A DNA stretch of 61,937 nucleotides, from assembly GCA_018660305.1 (NCBI GenBank), contig JABJKO010000315.1, forward strand, positions 1 to 61,937, given 5' to 3'. The position numbers and the translations under genes were made by a program. Within the stretch, counting starts at the first letter, position 1; each line of letters begins with the position of its first letter. Of the stretch, positions 43,871 to 51,856 are shown piece by piece. The DNA comes from Rhodospirillaceae bacterium (GTDB taxonomy: Bacteria; Pseudomonadota; Alphaproteobacteria; MPNO01; UBA2964). The notes under the pieces are model-generated. The model saw only the letters and a program-made list of their open reading frames with translations, was not told the origin of the DNA and searched no databases.

Positions 43871-45658
43871 ATGGTCGGTGCCGGGGAAAAAATGCCGAGT
43901 TTTTTCTCCACCTTCGGTCGGCTGCCCGGTACCAGTTGGATCCTGGGGTTGAGCGTTTTTGCTGGGCTGTTCGAGGGTTTCGGTTTGACCCTGTTCGTTC
44001 CCCTGCTTGCGCTCATGAATGATTCCGGCGCGGATCAGACGGGTCTTCTGGCGATTGTCACCGGTTTCATGACAAAGCTCGATCTGCGGGTGGAAGTGGG
44101 CAGCATGCTGGTGGTCATGACCTTGCTGATCGTGGTCGGTTTCTTGCTGGGCTATATACAGCGTCGCGCTGTGCACAAGGCGTTCAACGACTACATACTG
44201 GTGCTGCGGCACAAGCTGCTTGGCGGGATGCTTAATTCCAGCTGGCCGCATTTGTCGAAGCAGGCCAGTGGCGAGGTGGTCAGCAATCTTATTCTTGAAA
44301 CCAGCCAGACCAGCACCGGATTGATGATGCAGGTCCATATCGCGGTGTCGGCGATCCAGGTCGTGGTTCTTGGGTCGTTTTCCGCGGTGCTGTCGCCGCT
44401 ATTGTTTTCCATCACGGTTGTTTTCAGTTTGTTGATCGTGTTGATGTCGCTGCCGTTTCTCCGTCGGTCGGATCTGTTTGGAAAGGGCCTGACGAAAGCC
44501 AATCAGCGTTTTGGGTTTCATACCGTCGATTATCTGCGCGGCGCCTATTTGATCAAAACCACGGCGGCCGAGGATATTTCCCTCGAACGCCTGGATTCGC
44601 TCAGCGATCGGGTCTACCGCATGCGGCTCGGACTGGATCTGCTATCCGCGTTGTTTCAGTTTCTGCTTCAGGTATCCCCGGTCATTCTCGTGGCGACTCT
44701 GATCGCAGCGGGATATTTTTGGCTCGGTATTGAAACCGCGACCATTCTGACTTTTCTGCTTATGATGGCGCGAACGATGCCGCGGGTGGCAGAAGTACAA
44801 CAGCGATACCAATCCTATCTTAGTTATCGGCCGGCGTTTGTCGTCGTCGACACTATGATTGAGGCCTGCGAACGCAACGCCGAACGCGTGCTGCGGTCGG
44901 GCCGGCAATTGCCGAATTTTTCTGAGACCATCAAATTCGAAGGAGTCAGCCTGCGATTTGCTGACTCCCAGTCTCCTTTGATTGACAATGTTCATTTGGA
45001 GATACCGCGGAACCATATGGTCGCACTGGTCGGTTCCTCAGGGGCTGGCAAGACCACTGTGATCAATTTGCTCGCCGGTCTTTACCGCCCCGATACAGGA
45101 AGTGTCCTGATCGATGGCGTGGATCTCGAAGACATCGATCTTCGCGAATGGCGCTCCAAGATCGGATATGTCACCCAGGATGCGGTGACCTTCAACGATA
45201 CCATTCGTAATAATTTGTGTTTTGCTAAATCCGGCCTGTCTGATCAGGACATCCAGGACGCGCTCGCCATGGCAAATCTCGATAGCTTTGTTGCTCAATT
45301 GCCTGACGGGCTCGATACCGTTGTCGGAGAAAATGGCGTGCGCCTGTCGGGTGGTCAGCGTCAAAGACTAGCCCTTGCGCGGGCGCTCCTGGGTAAGCCA
45401 TCGCTATTGTTGCTGGACGAGGCGACCAGCGCTCTGGACAATGAGACCGAACGGGTGATCCAGAACGCGATTGAGACCCTGGCCGACCATCTTACAATTA
45501 TTGTTGTTGCCCACCGACTTTCGACCATAACCCGGGCCGATCACGTCTATGTAATGGAAGAGGGACGTGTCGTCGAAAGCGGAAATTACAGTTCGCTTCT
45601 GGCTCAGAATGGACGGTTTGCTGAACTCCACGATTTACAGCTTCGGACCGGCAGTTGA
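43871..45658 (+). CDS. ABC transporter, fused permease and ATPase
   Basis: A 595-residue half-transporter: about six transmembrane helices (residues 20-300), then an ATPase with Walker A GSSGAGKTT near 387, signature LSGGQRQR near 492 and Walker B LLLLDEATSALD near 511. MsbA/PglK-type proteins of this layout flip lipid-linked oligosaccharides or export glycolipids. It is the only obvious exporter in the window, as no Wzx, Wzy or Wzm/Wzt was seen. I chose ATG 43871, which has a purine-rich leader and puts the first helix near the N-terminus; ATG 43802 would overlap the previous gene. Confidence 0.85.
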   Translation: MVGAGEKMPSFFSTFGRLPGTSWILGLSVFAGLFEGFGLTLFVPLLALMNDSGADQTGLLAIVTGFMTKLDLRVEVGSMLVVMTLLIVVGFLLGYIQRRAVHKAFNDYILVLRHKLLGGMLNSSWPHLSKQASGEVVSNLILETSQTSTGLMMQVHIAVSAIQVVVLGSFSAVLSPLLFSITVVFSLLIVLMSLPFLRRSDLFGKGLTKANQRFGFHTVDYLRGAYLIKTTAAEDISLERLDSLSDRVYRMRLGLDLLSALFQFLLQVSPVILVATLIAAGYFWLGIETATILTFLLMMARTMPRVAEVQQRYQSYLSYRPAFVVVDTMIEACERNAERVLRSGRQLPNFSETIKFEGVSLRFADSQSPLIDNVHLEIPRNHMVALVGSSGAGKTTVINLLAGLYRPDTGSVLIDGVDLEDIDLREWRSKIGYVTQDAVTFNDTIRNNLCFAKSGLSDQDIQDALAMANLDSFVAQLPDGLDTVVGENGVRLSGGQRQRLALARALLGKPSLLLLDEATSALDNETERVIQNAIETLADHLTIIVVAHRLSTITRADHVYVMEEGRVVESGNYSSLLAQNGRFAELHDLQLRTGS

Positions 45659-45677
45659 GACGAAGGAAAGATTTCCG

Positions 45678-46622
45678 GTGAATAAAACTATTCTACTTGG
45701 CCGCCGGCCATTGAAACCGGTTTTGGATCTGGCGGCCTTGGGGCAGGCTATGATCCGCGGCGACGCGGTGGGACGTCACGAAGTGGGCTTGAGTCGGCGC
45801 CTGGCCTGTATCGATTTCTATTTCCGGACGTCCGGTGTCCGCCGACTTCAGGCGACGACGACGCGATCCGGGACCTTGTGGACACAGACAGCGATCAATG
45901 CTGCGATGGATCTCGCGCGCGGTGGCGACGGCGAATACGTTTATAACGGCCTGTTCTGGCCTACTAACGGGTTCCCCAATAAAAAGCTCGATTGGCGCGT
46001 GCCGCTGGAAACCACGAACTTGCATCGTGAAAACGGTCCCGTTTATGATGAGCACAAATATTTCCACACTCATCACCCCTATTTCCGGGTTCGATCCGCA
46101 CAATTGCGGAACATGAAAATAATTGTTGTCACACGGTCGATTTTTGAAGTGCTCGAATCCAAGTATTTCAAATATGCCAGCGTCTTTCCTGAATCGGGCA
46201 CGCGTCTCGACCTGGAAGAGAGTTTCGCCTGGGACAAGCAGCTCTCCGACATCATAGAGTTTTTCAATAGCTGGGGTGATGTGATGACATGGCACCCTGC
46301 TATTCGCCATTACAGATACGAGGATTTGAAACGTGACCCGGTTGGGTATCACAAGGAAATTCTTGCGTTCTGGGATCTCGATATCCCGGAGGAGTGTATT
46401 GCCGAAGGCTTTCGGCTAGCGTCTAAAAAAGAAATGAAGAAGCGCTTTACCCCTGAGGAAATCGAACGCGACAGCCGGGTATCGTTCCGCGGGAAGAACG
46501 AACGCGGTGTCCTCACCGATGAACGCAAACGCTATATCGTCGACAGGATTCGAAATGAAATGGTCCATGACCTGGGCCATTCATACGATTACGACACCGA
46601 ATACGGATTCGAGTACGACTGA
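45678..46622 (+). CDS. Sulfotransferase family protein
   Basis: A 314-residue PAPS-dependent sulfotransferase. TTRSGTLWTQTA near residue 60 is the 5'-phosphosulfate loop, IIVVTRSIFEVLESKYFKYA near 148 the 3'-phosphate site, YEDLKRDP near 212 and FRGKNERG near 271 the C-terminal GxxG-like loop. It probably sulfates a glycan hydroxyl or amine. GTG 45678 has the strong ribosome-binding site GAAGGAAAG at 45661-45669; the longer frame is inside the ABC gene. The next gene, an APS-kinase-like protein, is nine bases away. Confidence 0.8.
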   Translation: MNKTILLGRRPLKPVLDLAALGQAMIRGDAVGRHEVGLSRRLACIDFYFRTSGVRRLQATTTRSGTLWTQTAINAAMDLARGGDGEYVYNGLFWPTNGFPNKKLDWRVPLETTNLHRENGPVYDEHKYFHTHHPYFRVRSAQLRNMKIIVVTRSIFEVLESKYFKYASVFPESGTRLDLEESFAWDKQLSDIIEFFNSWGDVMTWHPAIRHYRYEDLKRDPVGYHKEILAFWDLDIPEECIAEGFRLASKKEMKKRFTPEEIERDSRVSFRGKNERGVLTDERKRYIVDRIRNEMVHDLGHSYDYDTEYGFEYD

Positions 46623-46631
46623 CCGATCAGC

Positions 46632-47150
46632 ATGGTTATCTGGATTACAGGTCTGTCCGGTGCGGGCAAAACAACTCTCGGTACAGAAGTTTACCGGCAG
46701 TGGAAGGAACGGGCTCCGAATACAGTGCTCGTTGACGGTGACACCATCCGCGCGCTTTTCAAGCTCGATGGTAATCCGGACCTTTACCGATTGGACGGCC
46801 GGCGCATGGTCGCGGGCCGTATCCATGAGCTCTGCAAGTGGCTGGATGGGCAGAATATCAATGTGGTCTGCTGCACGATTTCGTTATTTGGCGATCTGCA
46901 TGACATCAACAAGCAGGCGTTTTCACGCTATTTCGAGGTCTTTCTGGACGTGCCGATGGACGTCCTGCGCCGACGCGACAACAAGAACATCTATGCGCGC
47001 GCCTTCGATGGGAAATTACCCGATGTTGTCGGTGTCGATTTGCCCTTCGATCCGCCCAGCGATCCCGACTTTCGGATCGACAACACCGCTGACCGGAGCG
47101 ATTTCGCTGAGGTCGCCTCAGACGTACTGGCCGCCGCTGGTGTGTCATGA
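46632..47150 (+). CDS. APS-kinase-like CDP-amidate kinase (Cj1415-like)
   Basis: A 172-residue P-loop kinase (GLSGAGKTT, 7-15; VDGDTIRALF near 34) of the APS-kinase fold. It departs from true APS kinases: VVCCTISLFGDLHDINKQAF replaces the ISPF loop, and RRRDNKNIYARAFDGKLPDVVGVDLPFDPP replaces KGLYxKAR...GIDSPYE. These features, and the three genes that follow, match Campylobacter Cj1415, which phosphorylates cytidine diphosphoramidate at the 3'-OH. An APS kinase serving the adjacent sulfotransferase remains possible. Confidence 0.72.
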   Translation: MVIWITGLSGAGKTTLGTEVYRQWKERAPNTVLVDGDTIRALFKLDGNPDLYRLDGRRMVAGRIHELCKWLDGQNINVVCCTISLFGDLHDINKQAFSRYFEVFLDVPMDVLRRRDNKNIYARAFDGKLPDVVGVDLPFDPPSDPDFRIDNTADRSDFAEVASDVLAAAGVS

Positions 47151-47184
47151 CGCATCCCGACAGGCCTAGATACCGGACATATTT

Positions 47185-49539
47185 GTGAAAACAATGCCGT
47201 TTTCCACTGATCCCGCGCCGTTCCAATTTGGCACCAAGGCCCAGACCCTTGCCTTGCTTGCGCCTCGGGTATCCTTGTCGTGCCTGTGCGACCAAATCAT
47301 CGTGCCGGTTGCTGATTGGCGGGAAAATCCCGCTGATATGGTGGGGGCAATCGTCAGCCGCATGGCGCCGAGGCGGTTGGCGGTTCGGTCGAGTTCGACC
47401 ATTGAAGATACGGCGGAACATTCAAATGCCGGTGCCTTTCATAGCGTAACCGGTGTCGAATCCACGGATCATGATATTCGCACCGCGATGGAATCAGTGA
47501 TTGCTTCCTATGGTGACCAGGCCGGCGACCAGGAGGTGCTTGTCCAGCCCATGGTCGAAGACGTTGTTATTTCGGGTGTGGTCCTGACCCGCGATCTCGA
47601 TACCGGCGGCCCCTACTATGTTATCAATTACGACGATTTCAGCGGCCGCACCGACACGGTTACCGGTGGTGCGGAGAGCAAAACCGTTCTGGTTCATCGG
47701 GCCAATCCCGCGGCGCTTCATTCTCCGCGCATGCAGGCGATCATCGCCGCGGCGCGGGAGCTCGAAGCGGTTTGCGGCCGAGAGGAACTGGATATCGAAT
47801 TTTGCATGACCCGCGATCTCGATGTTTATGTCCTGCAGGTCAGACCGCTCGCCGCTCAACGGCAATGGAAGACGTTGCAGGACGGCGACATCGATGCGGT
47901 TATCCTGGATATCCGCGCCGAATTGGCCGAACTCATGGTACCGCAAGCGGGTATCTCCGGGACGACAACGATCTTCGGTGAAATGCCGGATTGGAATCCG
48001 GCGGAGATGATCGGAACGTCTCCCCGTCCCCTCGCCATATCACTGTACCGGAAGCAGATTACCAATCGGGTCTGGTCGGCGGCACGGGCGCAGATGGGAT
48101 ATCGCGATGTGGACCAGCCGCTCATGGTTGATTTCGCCGGCCGACCCTATATCGACACCCGTCTCAGCTTTAACTCCTTTCTCCCCGCTGATCTTGACGA
48201 AGCTATTGCGGCCCGGCTGGTGAATGACCAACTGGCGGGCCTGGCCGAACAGCCGGACTTACATGACAAAATCGAGTTCGAGTTGGCGGTCACCTGCCTG
48301 GCGTTCGATCACGACCGGCATATGGCACGGTTGAGGGATAACGGATTTGCAAACCATGACATTGATCAGCTAACTCAATCACTGCACAGGCTTACCTCGG
48401 CGGCCCTGCAACAGAGCGGTGCCGGGATCCGTAATCTGCTCGCCATTACCGACACCTTGCTGACCGATGGTCCCGACCTGCCGAGCCAGCCGCTGCAGCG
48501 CGTCCGGTATCTGCTCGACAGAAGCCGAGAATTTGGAACGCTGCCGTTTTCCATGTTGGCCAGGCATGGATTTATCGCTGCATCGTTTCTGAAATCCATG
48601 GTGAGCCGCGATTTCCTGAGCGATGCGGAGGCGGATTTGCTGATGCGCAGCGTGCACACCGTGGCATCGGATATCGTTGCCGATATGGCGTCTGTTACTG
48701 ACGGTGATTTGTTGGAAGTGGATTTCCTGGCTCGCTATGGCCACTTGCGGCCCGGCACTTACGATATCCTGTCCTGGCGGTATGACGAGCGCCCCGATCT
48801 GTATTTGGGCCATGATGCGAGGCCTCCTCCTGTGACCCAGGCCTTCGAATTGTCACCGGGTCAGTCGGCGGCGCTTGAGAATTGCCTGAAGGAATTCGAT
48901 TTCGCCATATCGGCGGACGAATTGCTTGACTATATCTGCGCTACCACGGCGGCGCGCGAACAAGCTAAATTTGCTTTCAGCCGCGGTATCAGCGACGCGC
49001 TGGCGGCGCTGGTACAATGGGGTGAAGAGGTCGATATCTCGCGGGAAATGCTCTCTTTTATGGATATCGAGGATCTGCTGGACTCCGAGCCGGACGTCGC
49101 CCTACTGAAAGAAAAGGCGGTAAGACGCCAATCCGAATATGATGTCACCCGGTCGATTTATCTGCCTCATCTGGTGGTCGAGCCGGACGATATCGACGTG
49201 ATCCGGCTGCTTCGCGGCCAGGCGACCTTTATTACCGGCAAATCGGTAACCGCCCGACCGCTCCAGATCGATGCACATAATGTACGCAATCTCGATGGGC
49301 ATATTGTCATGATCGAAAGCGCCGACCCGGGGTTTGACTGGATATTCTCCCACCGAATTTCCGCGCTGGTGACCAAGTTCGGGGGAGCAAACTCCCATAT
49401 GGCCATTCGCTGTGCGGAGTTCGGATTACCCGCCGCCATCGGCTGCGGCGAAAAGACGTTCAATGATCTCACGCGCGCTCAGGCCATCGAACTCAATTGT
49501 GCGGAACGCACCGTCCGGCCGGTTGGCGTGACCAGATGA
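47185..49539 (+). CDS. PEP-synthase-like L-glutamine kinase (Cj1418-like)
   Basis: A 784-residue three-part protein: an ATP-grasp domain like that of PEP synthase (LAVRSSSTIEDTAEHSNAGAF near 69, DIEFCMTRDLDVYVLQVRPL near 212), a long helical middle (about 240-650) and a C-terminal swivelling phosphohistidine domain (GGANSHMAIRCAEFGLPAAI, His738). A PEP-binding TIM barrel is absent, so it is not PEP synthase. In Campylobacter Cj1418 this layout phosphorylates the amide nitrogen of L-glutamine, the first step of phosphoramidate synthesis. GTG 47185 was kept; ATG 47194 is nearly equivalent. It is followed by homologues of Cj1417 and Cj1416. Confidence 0.78.
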   Translation: MKTMPFSTDPAPFQFGTKAQTLALLAPRVSLSCLCDQIIVPVADWRENPADMVGAIVSRMAPRRLAVRSSSTIEDTAEHSNAGAFHSVTGVESTDHDIRTAMESVIASYGDQAGDQEVLVQPMVEDVVISGVVLTRDLDTGGPYYVINYDDFSGRTDTVTGGAESKTVLVHRANPAALHSPRMQAIIAAARELEAVCGREELDIEFCMTRDLDVYVLQVRPLAAQRQWKTLQDGDIDAVILDIRAELAELMVPQAGISGTTTIFGEMPDWNPAEMIGTSPRPLAISLYRKQITNRVWSAARAQMGYRDVDQPLMVDFAGRPYIDTRLSFNSFLPADLDEAIAARLVNDQLAGLAEQPDLHDKIEFELAVTCLAFDHDRHMARLRDNGFANHDIDQLTQSLHRLTSAALQQSGAGIRNLLAITDTLLTDGPDLPSQPLQRVRYLLDRSREFGTLPFSMLARHGFIAASFLKSMVSRDFLSDAEADLLMRSVHTVASDIVADMASVTDGDLLEVDFLARYGHLRPGTYDILSWRYDERPDLYLGHDARPPPVTQAFELSPGQSAALENCLKEFDFAISADELLDYICATTAAREQAKFAFSRGISDALAALVQWGEEVDISREMLSFMDIEDLLDSEPDVALLKEKAVRRQSEYDVTRSIYLPHLVVEPDDIDVIRLLRGQATFITGKSVTARPLQIDAHNVRNLDGHIVMIESADPGFDWIFSHRISALVTKFGGANSHMAIRCAEFGLPAAIGCGEKTFNDLTRAQAIELNCAERTVRPVGVTR

Positions 49540-50144
49540 AACTGGGCCTCAGCATGCGGGTGACGCAGGCCGTCAAATATGACGAGGCGCGTGACAGCAT
49601 CAGCCATGATTGGCTGGCCCGATTGCGTGGCTGGGAAATAACTCCTGTGCTTATTCCCAATATTCTTGCCGATGTGCCGGTTTACCTGGAGACCGCTGGG
49701 GTAGATTGCCTTGTCCTGACCGGTGGCGATGATCTCGGGGCGACAAAACAGCGCGATGAGACAGAAACCCGCCTGCTGGAGCACGCCATGTTGCGGTCTC
49801 TCCCGGTGCTGGGCGTCTGCCGCGGGCTACAGCTTATCAATGATTTCTGTGGCGGGCGTTCAGTTGCTGTCACTGGGCATGTGGCCACGGCCCATACAGT
49901 GAAATTCTCTGAGTCATGGGCTGGGTTTTACGGTGATCAGACTTCCGTGAACTCGTACCACAATCTTGGGATCGAACCGGCCGGCGTCGGCGCGTCCCTG
50001 GCCATTGCTGCCACGGATTCGGAAGGGTTCGTCGAGGCGGTCGAGCATAGGGATCTGCCATTGGCGGCCATCATGTGGCATCCGGAGCGTACAGCAGCGC
50101 CGGACGGTGACCGGGCGTTGCTTCGGCATCTGACAGGCCAATAG
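49536..50144 (+). CDS. Class I amidotransferase-like gamma-glutamyl hydrolase (Cj1417-like)
   Basis: A 202-residue peptidase C26 / class I glutaminase fold: nucleophile Cys95 in VLGVCRGLQL, and MWHPERT giving His182 and Glu184. This is the size of Cj1417, which releases glutamate from CDP-L-glutamine to leave cytidine diphosphoramidate. As a stand-alone hydrolase beside a glutamine kinase and a cytidylyltransferase, this role fits better than gamma-Glu-GABA hydrolysis. ATG 49536 overlaps the kinase stop by four bases. Confidence 0.78.
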   Translation: MKLGLSMRVTQAVKYDEARDSISHDWLARLRGWEITPVLIPNILADVPVYLETAGVDCLVLTGGDDLGATKQRDETETRLLEHAMLRSLPVLGVCRGLQLINDFCGGRSVAVTGHVATAHTVKFSESWAGFYGDQTSVNSYHNLGIEPAGVGASLAIAATDSEGFVEAVEHRDLPLAAIMWHPERTAAPDGDRALLRHLTGQ

Positions 50145-50153
50145 GTCCAACCT

Positions 50154-50945
50154 GTGAAAGCGATCATTCTCGCAGCGGGGCGTGGCAGCCGCCTCAAGGA
50201 AATGACGGAGAAGGCGCCCAAATGTCAGGTGGCGCTGGGCGGTATTCCAATGATTGAACGTCAGATCGCCACGTTCCGGCAGTCCGGAATCACCGATATT
50301 ACGCTGGTGACGGGCTATCGCGGGGAAATGCTGCGGTATGACGGGGTTAAGAACGCAATTAACGGGGAGTGGGAGACCACCAATATGGTGGTTACTCTGT
50401 TTTCCGCCGCGCAGGATTTTGGCGATGATTTGATCGTGTCATACGGCGATATCGTTTTCGAGAAACGCGTGCTCGATGCGCTTATCGCCGCGCCGGGAGA
50501 GATATCAGTCATTGTCGATCGACAATGGCGTCCCTATTGGGAGGCACGATTCGAAGATCCCTTGAGCGACGCTGAAAGCCTGAGGCTTGATGAAGCGGAT
50601 TGCATCGTTGATATCGGTCAGCAGGTTGCCGCCATCGATGACATTCAAGGGCAATATATCGGGCTGATGCGCTTCCGGGGCCCGGGTGTCGAGACGTTGC
50701 GCAATGTTGGCAATTCGCTCGGCAAAACCCAACGGGAATGGATGAACAACCGGCCGCTCAAACAGGCCTATATGACTGATCTGCTTATGGAAATGATTCT
50801 CTGCGATCACGCGGTGGATGCGGTACCGGTCGATGGCGGATGGCTGGAGATAGACACCCAGAATGATTATGCACTGGCCGAGAGTCTGTTCTCCAGCCGC
50901 CGGTCTTTTCCCTGGTTCTCGCCTGAAGGCGTTGCAATTCCATGA
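50154..50945 (+). CDS. CTP:phosphoglutamine cytidylyltransferase-like (Cj1416-like)
   Basis: A 263-residue sugar-nucleotidyltransferase fold: LAAGRGSRLKEMTEKAPK near residue 6, ETTNMVVTLFSAAQDF near 78, VSYGDIVFEK near 98 and VDRQWRPYWEARFEDPLSDAES near 120. A Trp-rich segment of this kind, the GQYIGLMRF motif near 165 and the lack of a sugar-phosphate kinase nearby resemble Cj1416, which joins phosphoglutamine to CMP. It starts at GTG 50154, nine bases after the hydrolase, and overlaps the next gene by four bases. Confidence 0.75.
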   Translation: MKAIILAAGRGSRLKEMTEKAPKCQVALGGIPMIERQIATFRQSGITDITLVTGYRGEMLRYDGVKNAINGEWETTNMVVTLFSAAQDFGDDLIVSYGDIVFEKRVLDALIAAPGEISVIVDRQWRPYWEARFEDPLSDAESLRLDEADCIVDIGQQVAAIDDIQGQYIGLMRFRGPGVETLRNVGNSLGKTQREWMNNRPLKQAYMTDLLMEMILCDHAVDAVPVDGGWLEIDTQNDYALAESLFSSRRSFPWFSPEGVAIP

Positions 50946-51856
50946 CAACAAAGACTGATATCCGGGCGTTCTGGGGCGATCTCTATAAACAGCTCTATGC
51001 TGAAAACGACGAATCGCTGACATCGGAGGAACTCGAACGCCAGATCGACCAGCTCGAAGATCTGTTCCGTATACGTACACAATCTTGCGTGGTTGAAATG
51101 CCCATTGCCGATTTGGCCGGGAGGTCAGTACTTGAAATAGGGTCCGGCGCCGGCGGCCATTCGTGCATTTTCAAACGTCACGGTGCGCACGTGACGGCAG
51201 TAGACATCACGCCCGAACGGGTCGCCTCGACGGCTGCCAAGTTTGATCTTCTCAGGGGCGGCTCGGGCAACGCGTTACAGGCCGATGCCGAACGGCTTCC
51301 TTTTCCGGACAATCATTTTGATATCGTTTATTCGAACGGTGTGTTGCACCATTCGGCGGATACCGACCGCTGCGTGGAGGAGGTCTACCGCGTGGTCAAG
51401 CCGGGCGGACTCATCGTCATCATGCTGTATTCGCGTATCTCTTCTGCCTTCATGTTCCAGATCCTGCCACGCGGCATCCTCACCGGTGAAATATTTCAGC
51501 GCCCCGAGGCCGAATGGGTAGGGCGCATCACCGAGGGCACGCCTAAGTTTGGCGAGACGCGTAACCCGATCACGCGGATCTATTCCAAACGCCAGATGGA
51601 GAATTTGTTCAGCAAATTTGATCTTGTCAGTCTCCGAAAATGGAGCTTCTCGTTCGACCATTTCTGTTTTCCACGGCTGACGCAGATCCGGCGTTGGGTT
51701 CTGACACATCTCGGGTTCAAGCTGCATCCCGGCGGCACCATCGTTTATGGACAGCCGCTTGTACCGGAAACCGCCCTGGAGCTCTGGCTGGGTCAGTATC
51801 TTGGATTTGGCTGGACCATTAAGGCGACTAAACCGGAAGGGAGAGACTCCCCTTAA
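50942..51856 (+). CDS. Class I methyltransferase of the phosphoramidate module
   Basis: A 304-residue Methyltransf_11-type enzyme: LEIGSGAGGHSCIFKRHGA near residue 60, VDITPE near 84, DIVYSNGVLHHSADTDRC near 125 and PGGLIVIMLYSRISSAF near 150. It is coupled to the cytidylyltransferase before it and to the phosphatase-fold gene after it. In Campylobacter a methyltransferase (Cj1420) methylates the phosphoramidate, so the same role is suggested here; sugar methylation is the alternative. It resembles the solitary methyltransferase at 10664-11533. Confidence 0.7.
   Translation: MTTKTDIRAFWGDLYKQLYAENDESLTSEELERQIDQLEDLFRIRTQSCVVEMPIADLAGRSVLEIGSGAGGHSCIFKRHGAHVTAVDITPERVASTAAKFDLLRGGSGNALQADAERLPFPDNHFDIVYSNGVLHHSADTDRCVEEVYRVVKPGGLIVIMLYSRISSAFMFQILPRGILTGEIFQRPEAEWVGRITEGTPKFGETRNPITRIYSKRQMENLFSKFDLVSLRKWSFSFDHFCFPRLTQIRRWVLTHLGFKLHPGGTIVYGQPLVPETALELWLGQYLGFGWTIKATKPEGRDSP

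Noticed and set aside
46632..47150. A straightforward second APS kinase for sulfation.
   Set aside because: The substrate-binding segments differ from true APS kinases and the next three genes complete the phosphoramidate set; kept only as an alternative.
47185..49539. PEP synthase or pyruvate phosphate dikinase.
   Set aside because: The C-terminal PEP/pyruvate TIM barrel is missing; the middle region is a different helical domain.
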